A stretch of 35,229 bases of DNA from Eubacterium sp. GTDB taxonomy: Bacteria > Bacillota > Clostridia > Acetivibrionales > DSM-1351. The stretch spans positions 1 to 35,229 of the forward strand of contig JAQSXC010000023.1 of the NCBI GenBank assembly GCA_029266335.1, written 5' to 3'. Within the stretch, counting starts at the first letter, position 1. Each line of letters starts with the position of its first letter. Under the pieces are notes generated by a model that was given only the letters and a program-made list of their open reading frames with translations, made no database searches and was not told the origin of the DNA. Below, in pieces: positions 17,938 to 26,042 of this stretch. The position numbers were made by a program, and so were the translations under genes.

Positions 17938-17967
17938 ATAATACTATGTAAATTGTACCAATGTCAA
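17938..17967 (-). promoter_or_regulatory. Promoter of the acyl-CoA synthetase leader
   Basis: TTGACA (17967-17962) and TATTAT (17943-17938) are separated by 18 bp. It occupies the 30 bp just after the degU stop codon. Confidence 0.65.
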
Positions 17968-17974
17968 TACACTA

Positions 17975-18625
17975 TTATGCTTTTATGTTATGTTTAAATG
18001 CATATATGGCAGCTTGCGTCCTATCATTCACATCCAGCTTCTTAAATATATTGGAGATGTGATTTTTAACTGTCTTTTCACTAATATAAAGGTTTTTAGC
18101 AATTTCCTTGTTTATCATACCTTCGGCAATAAGCTTTAATACCTCTATCTCTCTGTTGGTCAGGTTATTTGAAAAACACTTGTCCTGCTCGAAAAGTGTA
18201 ACTCTATTGAACTCTTTTACCAGTTCACTTGTCATATTTGGCTGAATAAAAGTCTGTTCTCTGAAAACACTCCTGATAGCTTCGATCAGTACAGAGGACT
18301 CGGCATCCTTCAGGACATAGCCTTCACAGCCAAGCTGCAAAGTCTTAAACAGGTATTCCCTGTCCTGATGGAGTGTCAGGACAATTATTTTGAAGCAATC
18401 ATCCTCTTCCTTCAACATTTTTATTGCTTGTAAACCATTAAGTATGGGCATGTTTATGTCCATTAAAATAATATCCGGCTTAAGTGACTTAGCCAGCGAT
18501 ACGGCCTCCTCTCCGTTGGATGCCTGTGCAACTACGCAAATATCATCTTCAAGTTCAAGGATAGTTTTCAATCCCTGTCTTACCATTGCATGATCATCTG
18601 CAATCATTACTCTTATTTTATTCAT
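17975..18625 (-). CDS. degU: NarL/DegU-type response regulator
   Basis: A 216-residue response regulator. The receiver domain spans about residues 1-120, with the acidic pocket in IADDHAM, the phosphoacceptor aspartate in DIILMDINMP, and the lysine in YVLKDAES. A LuxR-type DNA-binding domain follows at about 150-216: LTNREIEVLKLIAEG, then ISEKTVKNHISNIFKKL. Its ATG overlaps the TGA of the sensor kinase gene by four bases, so the two are translationally coupled. The pairing with a cytoplasmic DegS-type kinase supports the DegU name, although the regulon in this organism is unknown. No terminator follows before the next promoter, only 8 bp away. Confidence 0.88.
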   Translation of the reverse strand: MNKIRVMIADDHAMVRQGLKTILELEDDICVVAQASNGEEAVSLAKSLKPDIILMDINMPILNGLQAIKMLKEEDDCFKIIVLTLHQDREYLFKTLQLGCEGYVLKDAESSVLIEAIRSVFREQTFIQPNMTSELVKEFNRVTLFEQDKCFSNNLTNREIEVLKLIAEGMINKEIAKNLYISEKTVKNHISNIFKKLDVNDRTQAAIYAFKHNIKA

Positions 18626-19797
18626 TTTACGAGAGCCTCCCCTTCATCAATGAGTGGTATTTGTATATTTATTCTTGTACCTTTTTTTTCTTCTGATACT
18701 ACGCTAAATTCTCCCTCAAGCAGGGCAACTCTCTCCTTCATACTAAAAAGACCAAATCCGCCAGACAAGTCTGAACTGGTCATTTTGACAGCCTTTGTAT
18801 CGAAGCCAATTCCACTATCAAAAATTAATATACAGAGTTTTTTATCTACCTTTTCTAAAAGAACACTGGCTGTACTTGATTTCGAGTGCTTCAGAATGTT
18901 ATTTAATGCTTCCTGTACAATTCTGAAAACAGTAAGCGATATAACAGGTTTAATCACTTCATCGATACCTCTGCATTTAAAGGTAACCTTTATTCCTGTT
19001 GTCTCATTAAAAGAAATAACATATCTTTCCAAGGTTGGCAATAGACCTAAATCATCAAGTGCCATAGGTCTCAAGTTGTAGATAATTTTCCGAACCTCCT
19101 GTAAGCTATCTCTCATAACCTTTTTAAGGTTTTGCAATTCGGTCTTTGCTTCATTTATGTTTTTATCCATTAACCTTTCACATATCTCAGCTTTTATAAC
19201 TGCATTTGATATTGATTGGGCTGGCCCGTCATGAATTTCCCGAGCAACACGTTTTCTTTCGTCCTCCTGTGCCTCAATGATTCTCAGTCCCATGAACTGT
19301 TTCTGCTGCAGATTGTCAAGCTGTTCGCCCATGCCTTTAAGGTCACAGCTAATGTACTCAAGAGCAATTCCAATCTGGCCAATTAGATTGTCAGCTCTTT
19401 CAAGGGTCTTCATGGAATCCTTGATTCTTATTTCCAGGTCATTACGACGTTTGATCAGAAAACTTTCCTGTTCTCGTTTTACGGCCAATCTGACACGTAA
19501 ATCATCAGCCGATTGATATGCCTTTGCCAGGTCACTCTGACTGTGCCGCTCGAATTCCTTATTAACATCATAAAGTTTTTTCTTGCTTATTTTTAATGCA
19601 TGCTCAAGATTTTCTATATCATTAAGGCTGTCAAAAACTTGTTGTTTAAGGGTCTCAAGCTCTTCCTTCAGACGGTTGCATTCTCTTCTGGAGTTTTCAG
19701 CAATCTCAATAATTTCTTTTTTACCAGAATCAAGTGCCTTAATTGTTTTATTAACAATTTCGTCCATTTGAAATGCATTATGTTTATAATTTGGCAT
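18622..19797 (-). CDS. degS: DegS-type cytoplasmic sensor histidine kinase
   Basis: A 391-residue kinase with no membrane segment. The first 170 residues are helical and likely coiled coil, matching the DegS sensor domain. The HisKA_3 phosphoacceptor is in ERKRVAREIHDGPAQS. The ATP-binding domain shows ALNNILKHS (N box) and IFDSGIGFD (G1 box), then GGFGLFSMKERV. The length is close to Bacillus DegS (about 385). It would phosphorylate the response regulator encoded four bases on. GGTGGA precedes the ATG. The signal is unknown; Bacillus DegS responds indirectly to cytoplasmic and motility cues. Confidence 0.9.
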   Translation of the reverse strand: MPNYKHNAFQMDEIVNKTIKALDSGKKEIIEIAENSRRECNRLKEELETLKQQVFDSLNDIENLEHALKISKKKLYDVNKEFERHSQSDLAKAYQSADDLRVRLAVKREQESFLIKRRNDLEIRIKDSMKTLERADNLIGQIGIALEYISCDLKGMGEQLDNLQQKQFMGLRIIEAQEDERKRVAREIHDGPAQSISNAVIKAEICERLMDKNINEAKTELQNLKKVMRDSLQEVRKIIYNLRPMALDDLGLLPTLERYVISFNETTGIKVTFKCRGIDEVIKPVISLTVFRIVQEALNNILKHSKSSTASVLLEKVDKKLCILIFDSGIGFDTKAVKMTSSDLSGGFGLFSMKERVALLEGEFSVVSEEKKGTRINIQIPLIDEGEALVK

Positions 19798-20022
19798 TTA
19801 TCCACCACTTTACCTTCACGCATTAATTTAATAATCTTTTTAATATTGATAAATAGATTATTGGTAAAACATTCTAATTAAATTCATAGAAATATTTTAC
19901 CTAATAACTTTATTGCTCACAATAGGTGTAATTTATTTTTGGTGAATTTTCATGCTAAATACAGGAATAATTATGCTAAATTTCCACAATAATTTTTATT
20001 TATTTATTTTTGAAAAAATGTG

Positions 20023-20051
20023 TTGACAAGACCATACTTAGCTCTTATAAT
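20023..20051 (+). promoter_or_regulatory. Consensus promoter of tRNA-Lys
   Basis: TTGACA (20023-20028) and TATAAT (20046-20051) are separated by 17 bp. This is a perfect sigma-A promoter, as expected for a stable RNA. Confidence 0.93.
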
Positions 20052-20096
20052 ATAAAAGTGTTCTGACGGCATTAAAGCTTTGAAACACTTGAAAAT

Positions 20097-20172
20097 GCGC
20101 CATTAGCTCAGTTGGTAGAGCACCTGACTCTTAATCAGGGTGTCCCGGGTTCGAATCCCTGATGGCGCACCA
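20097..20172 (+). tRNA. tRNA-Lys (anticodon CTT)
   Basis: A full cloverleaf of 76 bases. The acceptor arms GCGCCAT and ATGGCGC pair perfectly, the T-arm holds GGTTCGAATCC, and CCA is encoded. The anticodon stem CCTGA/TCAGG frames the loop CTCTTAA, giving anticodon CTT at 20130-20132, which reads AAG. It has its own promoter and terminator. The roughly 300 bp between degS and this gene hold its promoter, two ATGCTAAAT repeats and no convincing ORF. Confidence 0.98.
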
Positions 20173-20175
20173 GAG

Positions 20176-20208
20176 AACCATTGAAGATTATTTCAATGGT
20201 TTTTTTAT
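20176..20208 (+). terminator. Terminator after tRNA-Lys
   Basis: AACCATTGAA (20176-20185) pairs perfectly with TTCAATGGTT (20192-20201), followed by a run of Ts. Confidence 0.92.
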
Positions 20209-20246
20209 TGTTTCTAATCATTCAAGCTGTAATTAATCAATAAAAA

Positions 20247-21104
20247 TTATTTAATGCCTATCCTCCTACCGGCTTCATTCCAAAATTCCTCTTCAATATA
20301 AAATGGCTCACACAAGGTCTCAGCCTCCGAAGCTAATTTATATGCCAGTTCGAGACACATCAAAGGATAATTTATACCTGTCTGTAGCGACTTCTGAATT
20401 GCCTTTGACCACATTTTTGCTTTATGGTTTAATCCACTTACTTCAAATTCACTGAGGAGCTTTCCAATGTTATATTCAACACTTATAAATTCTGTTAACC
20501 ACTGGTCCTTATTCCAATTTAAAATTGCAAATTGTGATTTAGTCTGACCATTTGTTTGAACCCCAACCGAACCAGGATTTATTACTGTTTTCCCATAATT
20601 TGAATATAAAAACTGCATGTGCGAATGGCCACACAAAAGGCAACTTTCTTCAAGGTTTCTTAGATAATCATCGATTCTTTCTGTACCACTGAATAGCTGT
20701 TCTCTTGATGACATTGGTGAACCATGGCACGCAAATAATGGCAAGCAGCCAGTAAACTCAATTTTAATTGTGTTTTTACATTTTCTAAAGAACTCAATGT
20801 CTGAATGGTTTAAGTTTTCATATGTATATAATAAAGAACCGCTGCTTGATGAATATTTCCAACCGGAATTTTTATCCTCATGGTGATTTAACAAATATTC
20901 TTCTCTATTACCCATTACAAACCAGGATTGATACCTTTTTGATTTTTCGAGTATTAAACTCAAAGTTTTTTGCGGATAAGGACAATCACTGACATAATCT
21001 CCCAGATAAATGATTCCATCAATACACTGTTGCTCAATATAGTTAAAACAAGCCTCCAATGCAACATAATTACTATGTATGTCACTTAACACTGCTATTC
21101 TCAA
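20247..21104 (-). CDS. Metallophosphoesterase family protein
   Basis: A 285-residue calcineurin-like phosphoesterase. Metal-binding motifs appear in order: SDIHSN at residues 8-13, YLGDYVSDC, VMGNREEYL, ACHGSP and CGHSHMQF. The GNRE form, rather than GNH, is common in the group near YfcE and related phosphodiesterases. It probably cleaves a phosphate mono- or diester with two bound metals in the cytoplasm; the substrate cannot be told. The start is TTG at 21104, chosen because MRIAVLSDIHSN is the usual family start and AAGGGG lies just upstream. It stands about 100 bp after a 2H phosphoesterase gene on the same strand. Confidence 0.88.
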   Translation of the reverse strand: MRIAVLSDIHSNYVALEACFNYIEQQCIDGIIYLGDYVSDCPYPQKTLSLILEKSKRYQSWFVMGNREEYLLNHHEDKNSGWKYSSSSGSLLYTYENLNHSDIEFFRKCKNTIKIEFTGCLPLFACHGSPMSSREQLFSGTERIDDYLRNLEESCLLCGHSHMQFLYSNYGKTVINPGSVGVQTNGQTKSQFAILNWNKDQWLTEFISVEYNIGKLLSEFEVSGLNHKAKMWSKAIQKSLQTGINYPLMCLELAYKLASEAETLCEPFYIEEEFWNEAGRRIGIK

Positions 21105-21211
21105 ACGACCCCTTCTTCCTTAAAACAAAACATAGTTTTAATTTGCTTATCTACCTTGTTATTTTGATTCAATGTGATACTGATTTTTTACAATAAAAAC
21201 AATATATACAT

Positions 21212-21712
21212 TTACTGCAGATTATATTGTGCAATAAGACGTGTAGGATAAAATTCATACAGGCACACGCTTTTAATGCTTGCTCTCAATTGTTTAAAGT
21301 TTTGTGCCATAATAGGAAGTGCCGACTGAATATTTCTTGCATCATCTATTAAAATAGTAGCATGAGGTGTCCACCCTCTAGCATCCTTTATAGAATCTCT
21401 ATCCAGGTTTTTATATAATTCAAGTAGTTCATAAGTCATATCCGGTGCCAAAAACAAAACTTCCAATCCAAAGAGACCAATATGACTAAAATTTATATCA
21501 AAACTATTTGTTGCAGCACAGATATCCTGAAGTAATTGTTTAATTTCCTCCTCCCGGTCTGAAGTATAACGTGTTAAAGTAATATGGTAAGGTATACCAG
21601 GAGTCTGTCTGCCAAATATGCCTGCTTCATTCAGTTTTTTATTAATCATGGCCATACTTTTTGATGTTGCATCATCAAAAGCAGCCAATAGGTACAGGTT
21701 TTTTTCTGACAT
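21212..21712 (-). CDS. 2'-5' RNA ligase family (2H phosphoesterase) protein
   Basis: A 166-residue protein with the two HxT motifs of the 2H superfamily: YHITLTRY near residue 42 and PHATILID near residue 121. Members act on cyclic phosphates or 2'-5' linkages in RNA or nucleotides, and the Bacillus relative YjcG has no established substrate. GAGGT lies eight bases before the ATG. Its neighbour is another phosphoesterase, but no shared pathway can be proven from this. Family assignment is good, function is open. Confidence 0.85.
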   Translation of the reverse strand: MSEKNLYLLAAFDDATSKSMAMINKKLNEAGIFGRQTPGIPYHITLTRYTSDREEEIKQLLQDICAATNSFDINFSHIGLFGLEVLFLAPDMTYELLELYKNLDRDSIKDARGWTPHATILIDDARNIQSALPIMAQNFKQLRASIKSVCLYEFYPTRLIAQYNLQ

Positions 21713-21732
21713 TGCTTGACCTCATTTCAAAA

Positions 21733-21818
21733 TCAATTGATTTTTGATAAATATTTTGTGATCTCTTCCTCCAGAATATCGGAAAACCTCTGAATATACT
21801 CTCCAAGGGTTTCAGCCC
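21733..21818 (-). pseudogene. Possible C-terminal gene fragment between two genes
   Basis: A stretch of about 28 codons without a start reads WAETLGEYIQRFSDILEEE and so on, ending at a TGA at 21735-21733. It has protein-like composition but begins right after the end of the acetyltransferase gene in another frame. It may be the remnant of a lost gene end. I do not recognise the family, and chance is possible. Confidence 0.25.
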
Positions 21819-21821
21819 ACT

Positions 21822-22373
21822 TTAATTTTCAGATCCATTCCATTCTCTTTTTAATATAGCGTATAGATAACTGTTTATGTATATTGGGTTACCGTCCTCA
21901 TCTTTTTTGAAGGCAATATCCTCCATAAAATATCCTTCACGTCTGAATCCCAGTCGTTCAAGAAGTTTAATCGAATTAAAGTTATCATCATTACATTCAG
22001 CATAAATCCTTCTGCCGTGCAATTCATTGAAGATAAAATCAATAAGGGCTGTACACGCCTCGGTTGCATAACCCTTCTTCTGGTACCTGAAATTGAAGTC
22101 ATAACCCATAACATACGTCCTATCACTGCATTCATCATCATCTGCTGAAAAGTTTATATCTCCTATAACCTTATTCTCAGACTTGAGTTCTACCACCAAT
22201 GCATTTTCCATATGGATGCGCCGAGTTACTGCAGCAACACATTCTTCATGAGACATTGGACCGAAGTCCTCATACCGTGACGTATATTCCAGCTGCATAT
22301 ACTCGTAGAAATCTTCAATGTCAGCCTTACTATAGTTTCTGATTATCAATCTGTCAGTTTCTATTCTTATCAT
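21822..22373 (-). CDS. GNAT N-acetyltransferase, RimJ/RimL type
   Basis: A 183-residue GNAT enzyme. It opens with IETDRLIIRNYSKADIEDFY, typical of the RimJ/RimL group that acetylates protein N-termini or small amines. The acetyl-CoA loop lies around YQKKGYATEACTALIDFIF, and CNDDNFNSIKLLERLGFRRE holds the conserved end of the fold. AAAGGA lies about ten bases before the ATG. It is the last of three GNAT genes in a row on this strand. The substrate is unknown. Confidence 0.88.
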   Translation of the reverse strand: MIRIETDRLIIRNYSKADIEDFYEYMQLEYTSRYEDFGPMSHEECVAAVTRRIHMENALVVELKSENKVIGDINFSADDDECSDRTYVMGYDFNFRYQKKGYATEACTALIDFIFNELHGRRIYAECNDDNFNSIKLLERLGFRREGYFMEDIAFKKDEDGNPIYINSYLYAILKREWNGSEN

Positions 22374-22394
22374 TTATGTATATCCTTTTATTTT

Positions 22395-22919
22395 TCACTT
22401 CAGCTTTTTGGATAAAAACAGCAGTAAATCATCATCATTTTTACAATCTGCATATTGCTCCAACTGTCTGTTATGGTACCATACGCCGCTCCCATCCGGA
22501 ATATAGCCTCTTTTTATGTACAATCTCTGGGCTTGACCATATCCACTGTGAACACCCACACTTAATGATATGGTATCACTGATACCTGAAGCTACATCCT
22601 CAGCTGCGTCTAGAATTCTGCTGCCGATCCCGTTCCGCTGATATTTCTCAAACACTATTAGATCAACAAGTTCAGGTATATTCTTATTTATAAAAGGTCC
22701 ATACTCAGCCTGCGGCAGCAAAGTAACATACCCCGCAGCTTTTTTATTGAACTCTGCTACAACAATGTACTTTCTATAACTTTCCTGCTGATTAAAATAG
22801 TCCTGAAGTATTTTAATATCCTTAGGCCATTGCTGTTCGTCGTATTCCTTCTTAAGTTCATATATGTCATTTTCTTTCATTGAGCGGATAATTAACTGAG
22901 TATCTTCATAGTAGATCAT
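22395..22919 (-). CDS. GNAT N-acetyltransferase
   Basis: A 174-residue GNAT protein. The acetyl-CoA binding loop is QRNGIGSRILDAAED and the fold closes with GQAQRLYIKRGYIPDGSG. The start at 22919 has GGAGGG four bases upstream; an in-frame ATG at 22931 overlaps that ribosome site and is rejected. It lies 21 bp upstream of the RimL-type gene, so the two are probably cotranscribed. The substrate is unknown. Confidence 0.87.
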   Translation of the reverse strand: MIYYEDTQLIIRSMKENDIYELKKEYDEQQWPKDIKILQDYFNQQESYRKYIVVAEFNKKAAGYVTLLPQAEYGPFINKNIPELVDLIVFEKYQRNGIGSRILDAAEDVASGISDTISLSVGVHSGYGQAQRLYIKRGYIPDGSGVWYHNRQLEQYADCKNDDDLLLFLSKKLK

Positions 22920-22988
22920 TTTTCCCTCCATTCAATTTACAAAATCATACTTGTGTTATAAAACTCTTCCTGATTATTGTTCTTAAGG

Positions 22989-23456
22989 TTATACCAACTG
23001 CAGCTTCATAGGAGTATATTTCGTCTTGGTTTCGGTAAAGCCAAGCTTTTGATATAGAGGTTTCCCTTCACTGGAAGCAGAAAGATCAATTGAAGACAGG
23101 CCAAGCTGCCTGGCTTCATCTATCAAAGCATTTAGAACTTTCGTTGCCAGGCCTTGTCGGCGGTATTTAGGATATGTAAGAACATTGAGTATTGTACCGG
23201 TTTTCCCTGTAATAAAGGATGGATTTGCAGGCTTTTCAGATATAGCCAGAAATGCAGTTGAGACTACACAGTCATCTTTTTCAGCAAATACAGCTATAAA
23301 GCTATTATTAATATTTTTTGAAAAGTATGTAATCAACTGAGTCTGGATTGCGGCTTTCTCCTCAGCTGTAAGACCTCCCCTGTCTGCAATTAAATATTCA
23401 ATACGCAGTTTAATCAGAATATCAATGTCCTCAATTGTTGCTTTGCGTATATTCAT
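22989..23456 (-). CDS. GNAT N-acetyltransferase
   Basis: A 155-residue GNAT protein. It starts MNIRKATIEDIDILIKLR; the acetyl-CoA loop is YRRQGLATKVLNALIDEA and the end of the fold is GKPLYQKLGFTETKTKY. The start at 23456 has GGGAGG five bases upstream; an earlier ATG at 23477 lies before that site and is rejected. A GC-rich hairpin (23478-23509, TAATCCGGG with CCCGGATTA) separates it from the lipoprotein gene but has no T-tract on this strand. The substrate is unknown. Confidence 0.87.
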   Translation of the reverse strand: MNIRKATIEDIDILIKLRIEYLIADRGGLTAEEKAAIQTQLITYFSKNINNSFIAVFAEKDDCVVSTAFLAISEKPANPSFITGKTGTILNVLTYPKYRRQGLATKVLNALIDEARQLGLSSIDLSASSEGKPLYQKLGFTETKTKYTPMKLQLV

Positions 23457-23515
23457 TCTAACCTCCCATGTTTCCACTAATCCGGGGCAATTAAATTTGA
23501 CCCGGATTACCTCAT

Positions 23516-24655
23516 TTATTCTTTATCCCTAATATTTCCAAGTAGATTTACTTTTAAATACTCTCCTTTTTTCATAGAGATATTATCTGATTTATATGCT
23601 TTATTATCTATTGTCAGAATTACTTTTTCTGAATTGTAATATCCGCCAAAGGTATTTGCAATACTCTGAAGTATTGCTTTTTCATATTGTTTCTGCTTGT
23701 TGATTTCTGCAATAAAAGCTGAATTAAGGTCTATATATACTATTTTATCAATATTCAGATAAAGAATGTTAATCTGAACATCATTCAGCAAAGGCTTCTC
23801 TTGCTTTTGGACAGCAATATTTTTATAGGCTTCCTCCAATACTTTATGAGTTTTATCATTAGTCTTAAAGCCGATACTTTTACTTGAGTAATGTAATTTT
23901 TCACTTTCCTTTACTGGGTAATAAAAATCTATGACTGATGTATAAGCTACATTTTTTTTAATTTTATCAAGTGTTGAGCTTACCTCTAACTCACCTGACT
24001 TATAAATTGTTTTCACAAGACCGATATCTTTTACATAATACTCAAGAGTTTTGCCTTCAGGGGTATCAAGAGTAACTTCAATAGCTTTATAACCACCCAT
24101 TGATGTAGTTATATCGACATCAATATTTGTTATGGTTCTTTTCTTAGAGTTCTTTAAGTTCCAGGTATTTCCTACAACCAGAGGTTCCTTCAAATAAACT
24201 TCTGACTCTCCTCCGGTTGCTTCAAGAAAATTCTCTCTATAATATACTTCACTCTTTGAGGAGAGCATAGTTAACTGTCCATTCTTAATTTCGAATACTT
24301 TTACCGTCTCTGTTCCCCCATTGTTTATTCTCTGCTGTACTTTTGTGTCTCGGATATAATCAATGTAAACATTGTACGAAGCATATTCATTACCTGAACC
24401 TATATAAACATATTCGACATCATTTTGTAATGGGAAATAATCTTTTATTTTCAAGTTGTCTAATGCCGGAGCAGGTGTCAACGACGAAGTTGCAACACTG
24501 GTTGTATTAGCAGTGTTGGTAGTATTCGGAGCATTTGTGTTAATAGCTGAATCCGGCGAAGTATTTATTGCCTGATTCCGGTCTTTTTTCTGACATCCTG
24601 TAAAACAGCTTAATGTTAATCCTAAGATACAAAGCACAAAAACAAATCTCTTCAT
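23516..24655 (-). CDS. Lipoprotein with C-terminal GerMN-like domain
   Basis: A 379-residue predicted lipoprotein. The signal peptide ends in a lipobox, LSCFTGC, so the mature N-terminus would be lipid-linked on the outer face of the membrane. A threonine- and asparagine-rich linker covers about residues 28-65. The middle is a beta-rich region starting near YFPLQNDVEYVYIG. The last 120 residues, with ILYLNIDKIVYIDLNSAF and ILQSIANTFGGYYNSEKVIL, resemble the GerMN domain seen in spore germination and sporulation proteins. The start at 24655 follows GGAG; a TTG at 24667 overlaps it. A sporulation role is suggested by family only. Confidence 0.75.
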   Translation of the reverse strand: MKRFVFVLCILGLTLSCFTGCQKKDRNQAINTSPDSAINTNAPNTTNTANTTSVATSSLTPAPALDNLKIKDYFPLQNDVEYVYIGSGNEYASYNVYIDYIRDTKVQQRINNGGTETVKVFEIKNGQLTMLSSKSEVYYRENFLEATGGESEVYLKEPLVVGNTWNLKNSKKRTITNIDVDITTSMGGYKAIEVTLDTPEGKTLEYYVKDIGLVKTIYKSGELEVSSTLDKIKKNVAYTSVIDFYYPVKESEKLHYSSKSIGFKTNDKTHKVLEEAYKNIAVQKQEKPLLNDVQINILYLNIDKIVYIDLNSAFIAEINKQKQYEKAILQSIANTFGGYYNSEKVILTIDNKAYKSDNISMKKGEYLKVNLLGNIRDKE

Positions 24656-24776
24656 ACTGATCTCCAATTATAATTTAAAGTTAATATACATTATTTATTT
24701 AATCTTTGTATCAGCATAAATTTTTATTCCAATTACTATATAAGATTTATAATTTTTAAGCAGGATAAAACTTATA

Positions 24777-25400
24777 CTATGCTCTGCTAATCCTCGCTAC
24801 AACCCTTGCCATACTGGAATCAGCATGAATCTTTAATGGAAATGCGAAAACCTCAAATTGGTCAGTGTCAGCAATTTTATCCAGATTTGTGAGGTTTTCA
24901 ATAATATAAATGTTGTTGTTCAATAAATATTTATGAACCTGGAATGGAATTCTATCCGGTGATGGCATATCCAATCCAATCATTCTAATTTTATTTTCTG
25001 CAAGACAGTGGCAAATTGATAAATCAAGTACAGGATGCTCTTTGTAATATCTTTCTTCACCATAATACTTATCCATACCTGTATGAAACAGTATTATGGT
25101 CTTTCCTTTTATGATTTCCGAATAACAAGCTTTCATTGAAATAATATTTTCTTTTTCAGACCGTATGATTCCAGCCTTTCCACAGAAAGTATCAATAGGG
25201 ATATCACCAATACTTTCATTAACATCCAGCATATGCATTCTGCCGTCAATATGGGTTCCGATATGCATACCTGTTTCAAGCCTGTGATTATTATAGTGAT
25301 CTCTGCTATATATCTGACTATGTTCCAGCAATACAGGTGTATCCCCGGGGTATACCGGCATACCGGTATATATGGGTTGTGATAAGTCAATATGGTACAT
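24777..25400 (-). CDS. Cyclase family / kynurenine formamidase-like metal hydrolase
   Basis: A 207-residue protein of the cyclase (PF04199) family, metal-dependent hydrolases that include bacterial kynurenine formamidase. It begins YHIDLSQPIYTGMPVYPGD, a family hallmark, and carries the metal motif HIGTHIDGRMHM near residue 48. The expected later histidine and glutamate positions are less clear. The start at 25400 has GGAGGG just upstream; the frame is open to 25469 but the extra residues are hydrophobic and unlike the family. No tryptophan catabolism genes are nearby, so the true substrate is unknown. Confidence 0.85.
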   Translation of the reverse strand: MYHIDLSQPIYTGMPVYPGDTPVLLEHSQIYSRDHYNNHRLETGMHIGTHIDGRMHMLDVNESIGDIPIDTFCGKAGIIRSEKENIISMKACYSEIIKGKTIILFHTGMDKYYGEERYYKEHPVLDLSICHCLAENKIRMIGLDMPSPDRIPFQVHKYLLNNNIYIIENLTNLDKIADTDQFEVFAFPLKIHADSSMARVVARISRA

Positions 25401-25531
25401 ATATCCCTCCAAAATAAAAAGCAAATATTTGTAAATATTGTAGCATATCCAAAATATTAAATGAACCACAACTATAAATATATAAGAAAATTATTTAAAA
25501 CAGAAAATAATTCAGGTTATATATCTTATTA

Positions 25532-25569
25532 AAATAAAAATCAGCATTGTTAAATGCTGATTTTTATTT
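25532..25569. terminator. Bidirectional terminator after the small secreted protein
   Basis: A perfect 17-bp stem with a four-base loop: AAATAAAAATCAGCATT (25532-25548) and its complement (25553-25569). On the minus strand it ends the gene that stops at 25582. Confidence 0.9.
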
Positions 25570-25581
25570 GTTCAGTTTACA

Positions 25582-25986
25582 CTATTGTACTACATAGTTG
25601 GTTACCAGACGATTCCCGCCGCACACTATTTCTATGTCATAGGTTCCGGTGTCAGTGTTTCTATCCACCTTCCATGTGCATAAAACATTTCCGTCCTTTC
25701 CGGCAACAATATTACGGGTGGTTGTGAAATCTTTACCCCTAATTTTGTAACTGCAAACTATCTTACAATTGTTATTTGGTGTACATCTTAAGGCAAGAAC
25801 TCCAATCTCGCCTCTCCTTATATAGGGCCTTTTAGCAATCACTTGAATTCCATCATTAACAGCAACCTGAGTTGACAAAACCTTTTGACCCTGCATAACC
25901 TGTTTGCTTTCATTGGCTTTGTTTATCAGTAGAAGGCCGTTAAACAATAAACTTATACATAAAAAACAAGGCAAAATACGCTTCAT
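25582..25986 (-). CDS. Small secreted protein of unknown function
   Basis: A 134-residue protein. Residues about 4-22 form a signal peptide (ILPCFLCISLLFNGLLLI after two basic residues). The mature part has a beta-sandwich look, with IRRGEIGVLALRCTPNNNC, then CSYKIRGKDF and DTGTYDIEIVCGG, and four cysteines that could form disulfides. Such repeats recall bacterial Ig-like domains, but no family is recognised. The start at 25986 lies six bases after GAGGTG; the in-frame GTG at 25995 is part of that ribosome site. It is a single gene followed by a strong terminator. Confidence 0.7.
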   Translation of the reverse strand: MKRILPCFLCISLLFNGLLLINKANESKQVMQGQKVLSTQVAVNDGIQVIAKRPYIRRGEIGVLALRCTPNNNCKIVCSYKIRGKDFTTTRNIVAGKDGNVLCTWKVDRNTDTGTYDIEIVCGGNRLVTNYVVQ

Positions 25987-26042
25987 TTGTATCACCTCAA
26001 ATTTGTATTTTACCTTATTTTCTCCACCTTGATTTTTTTTAT

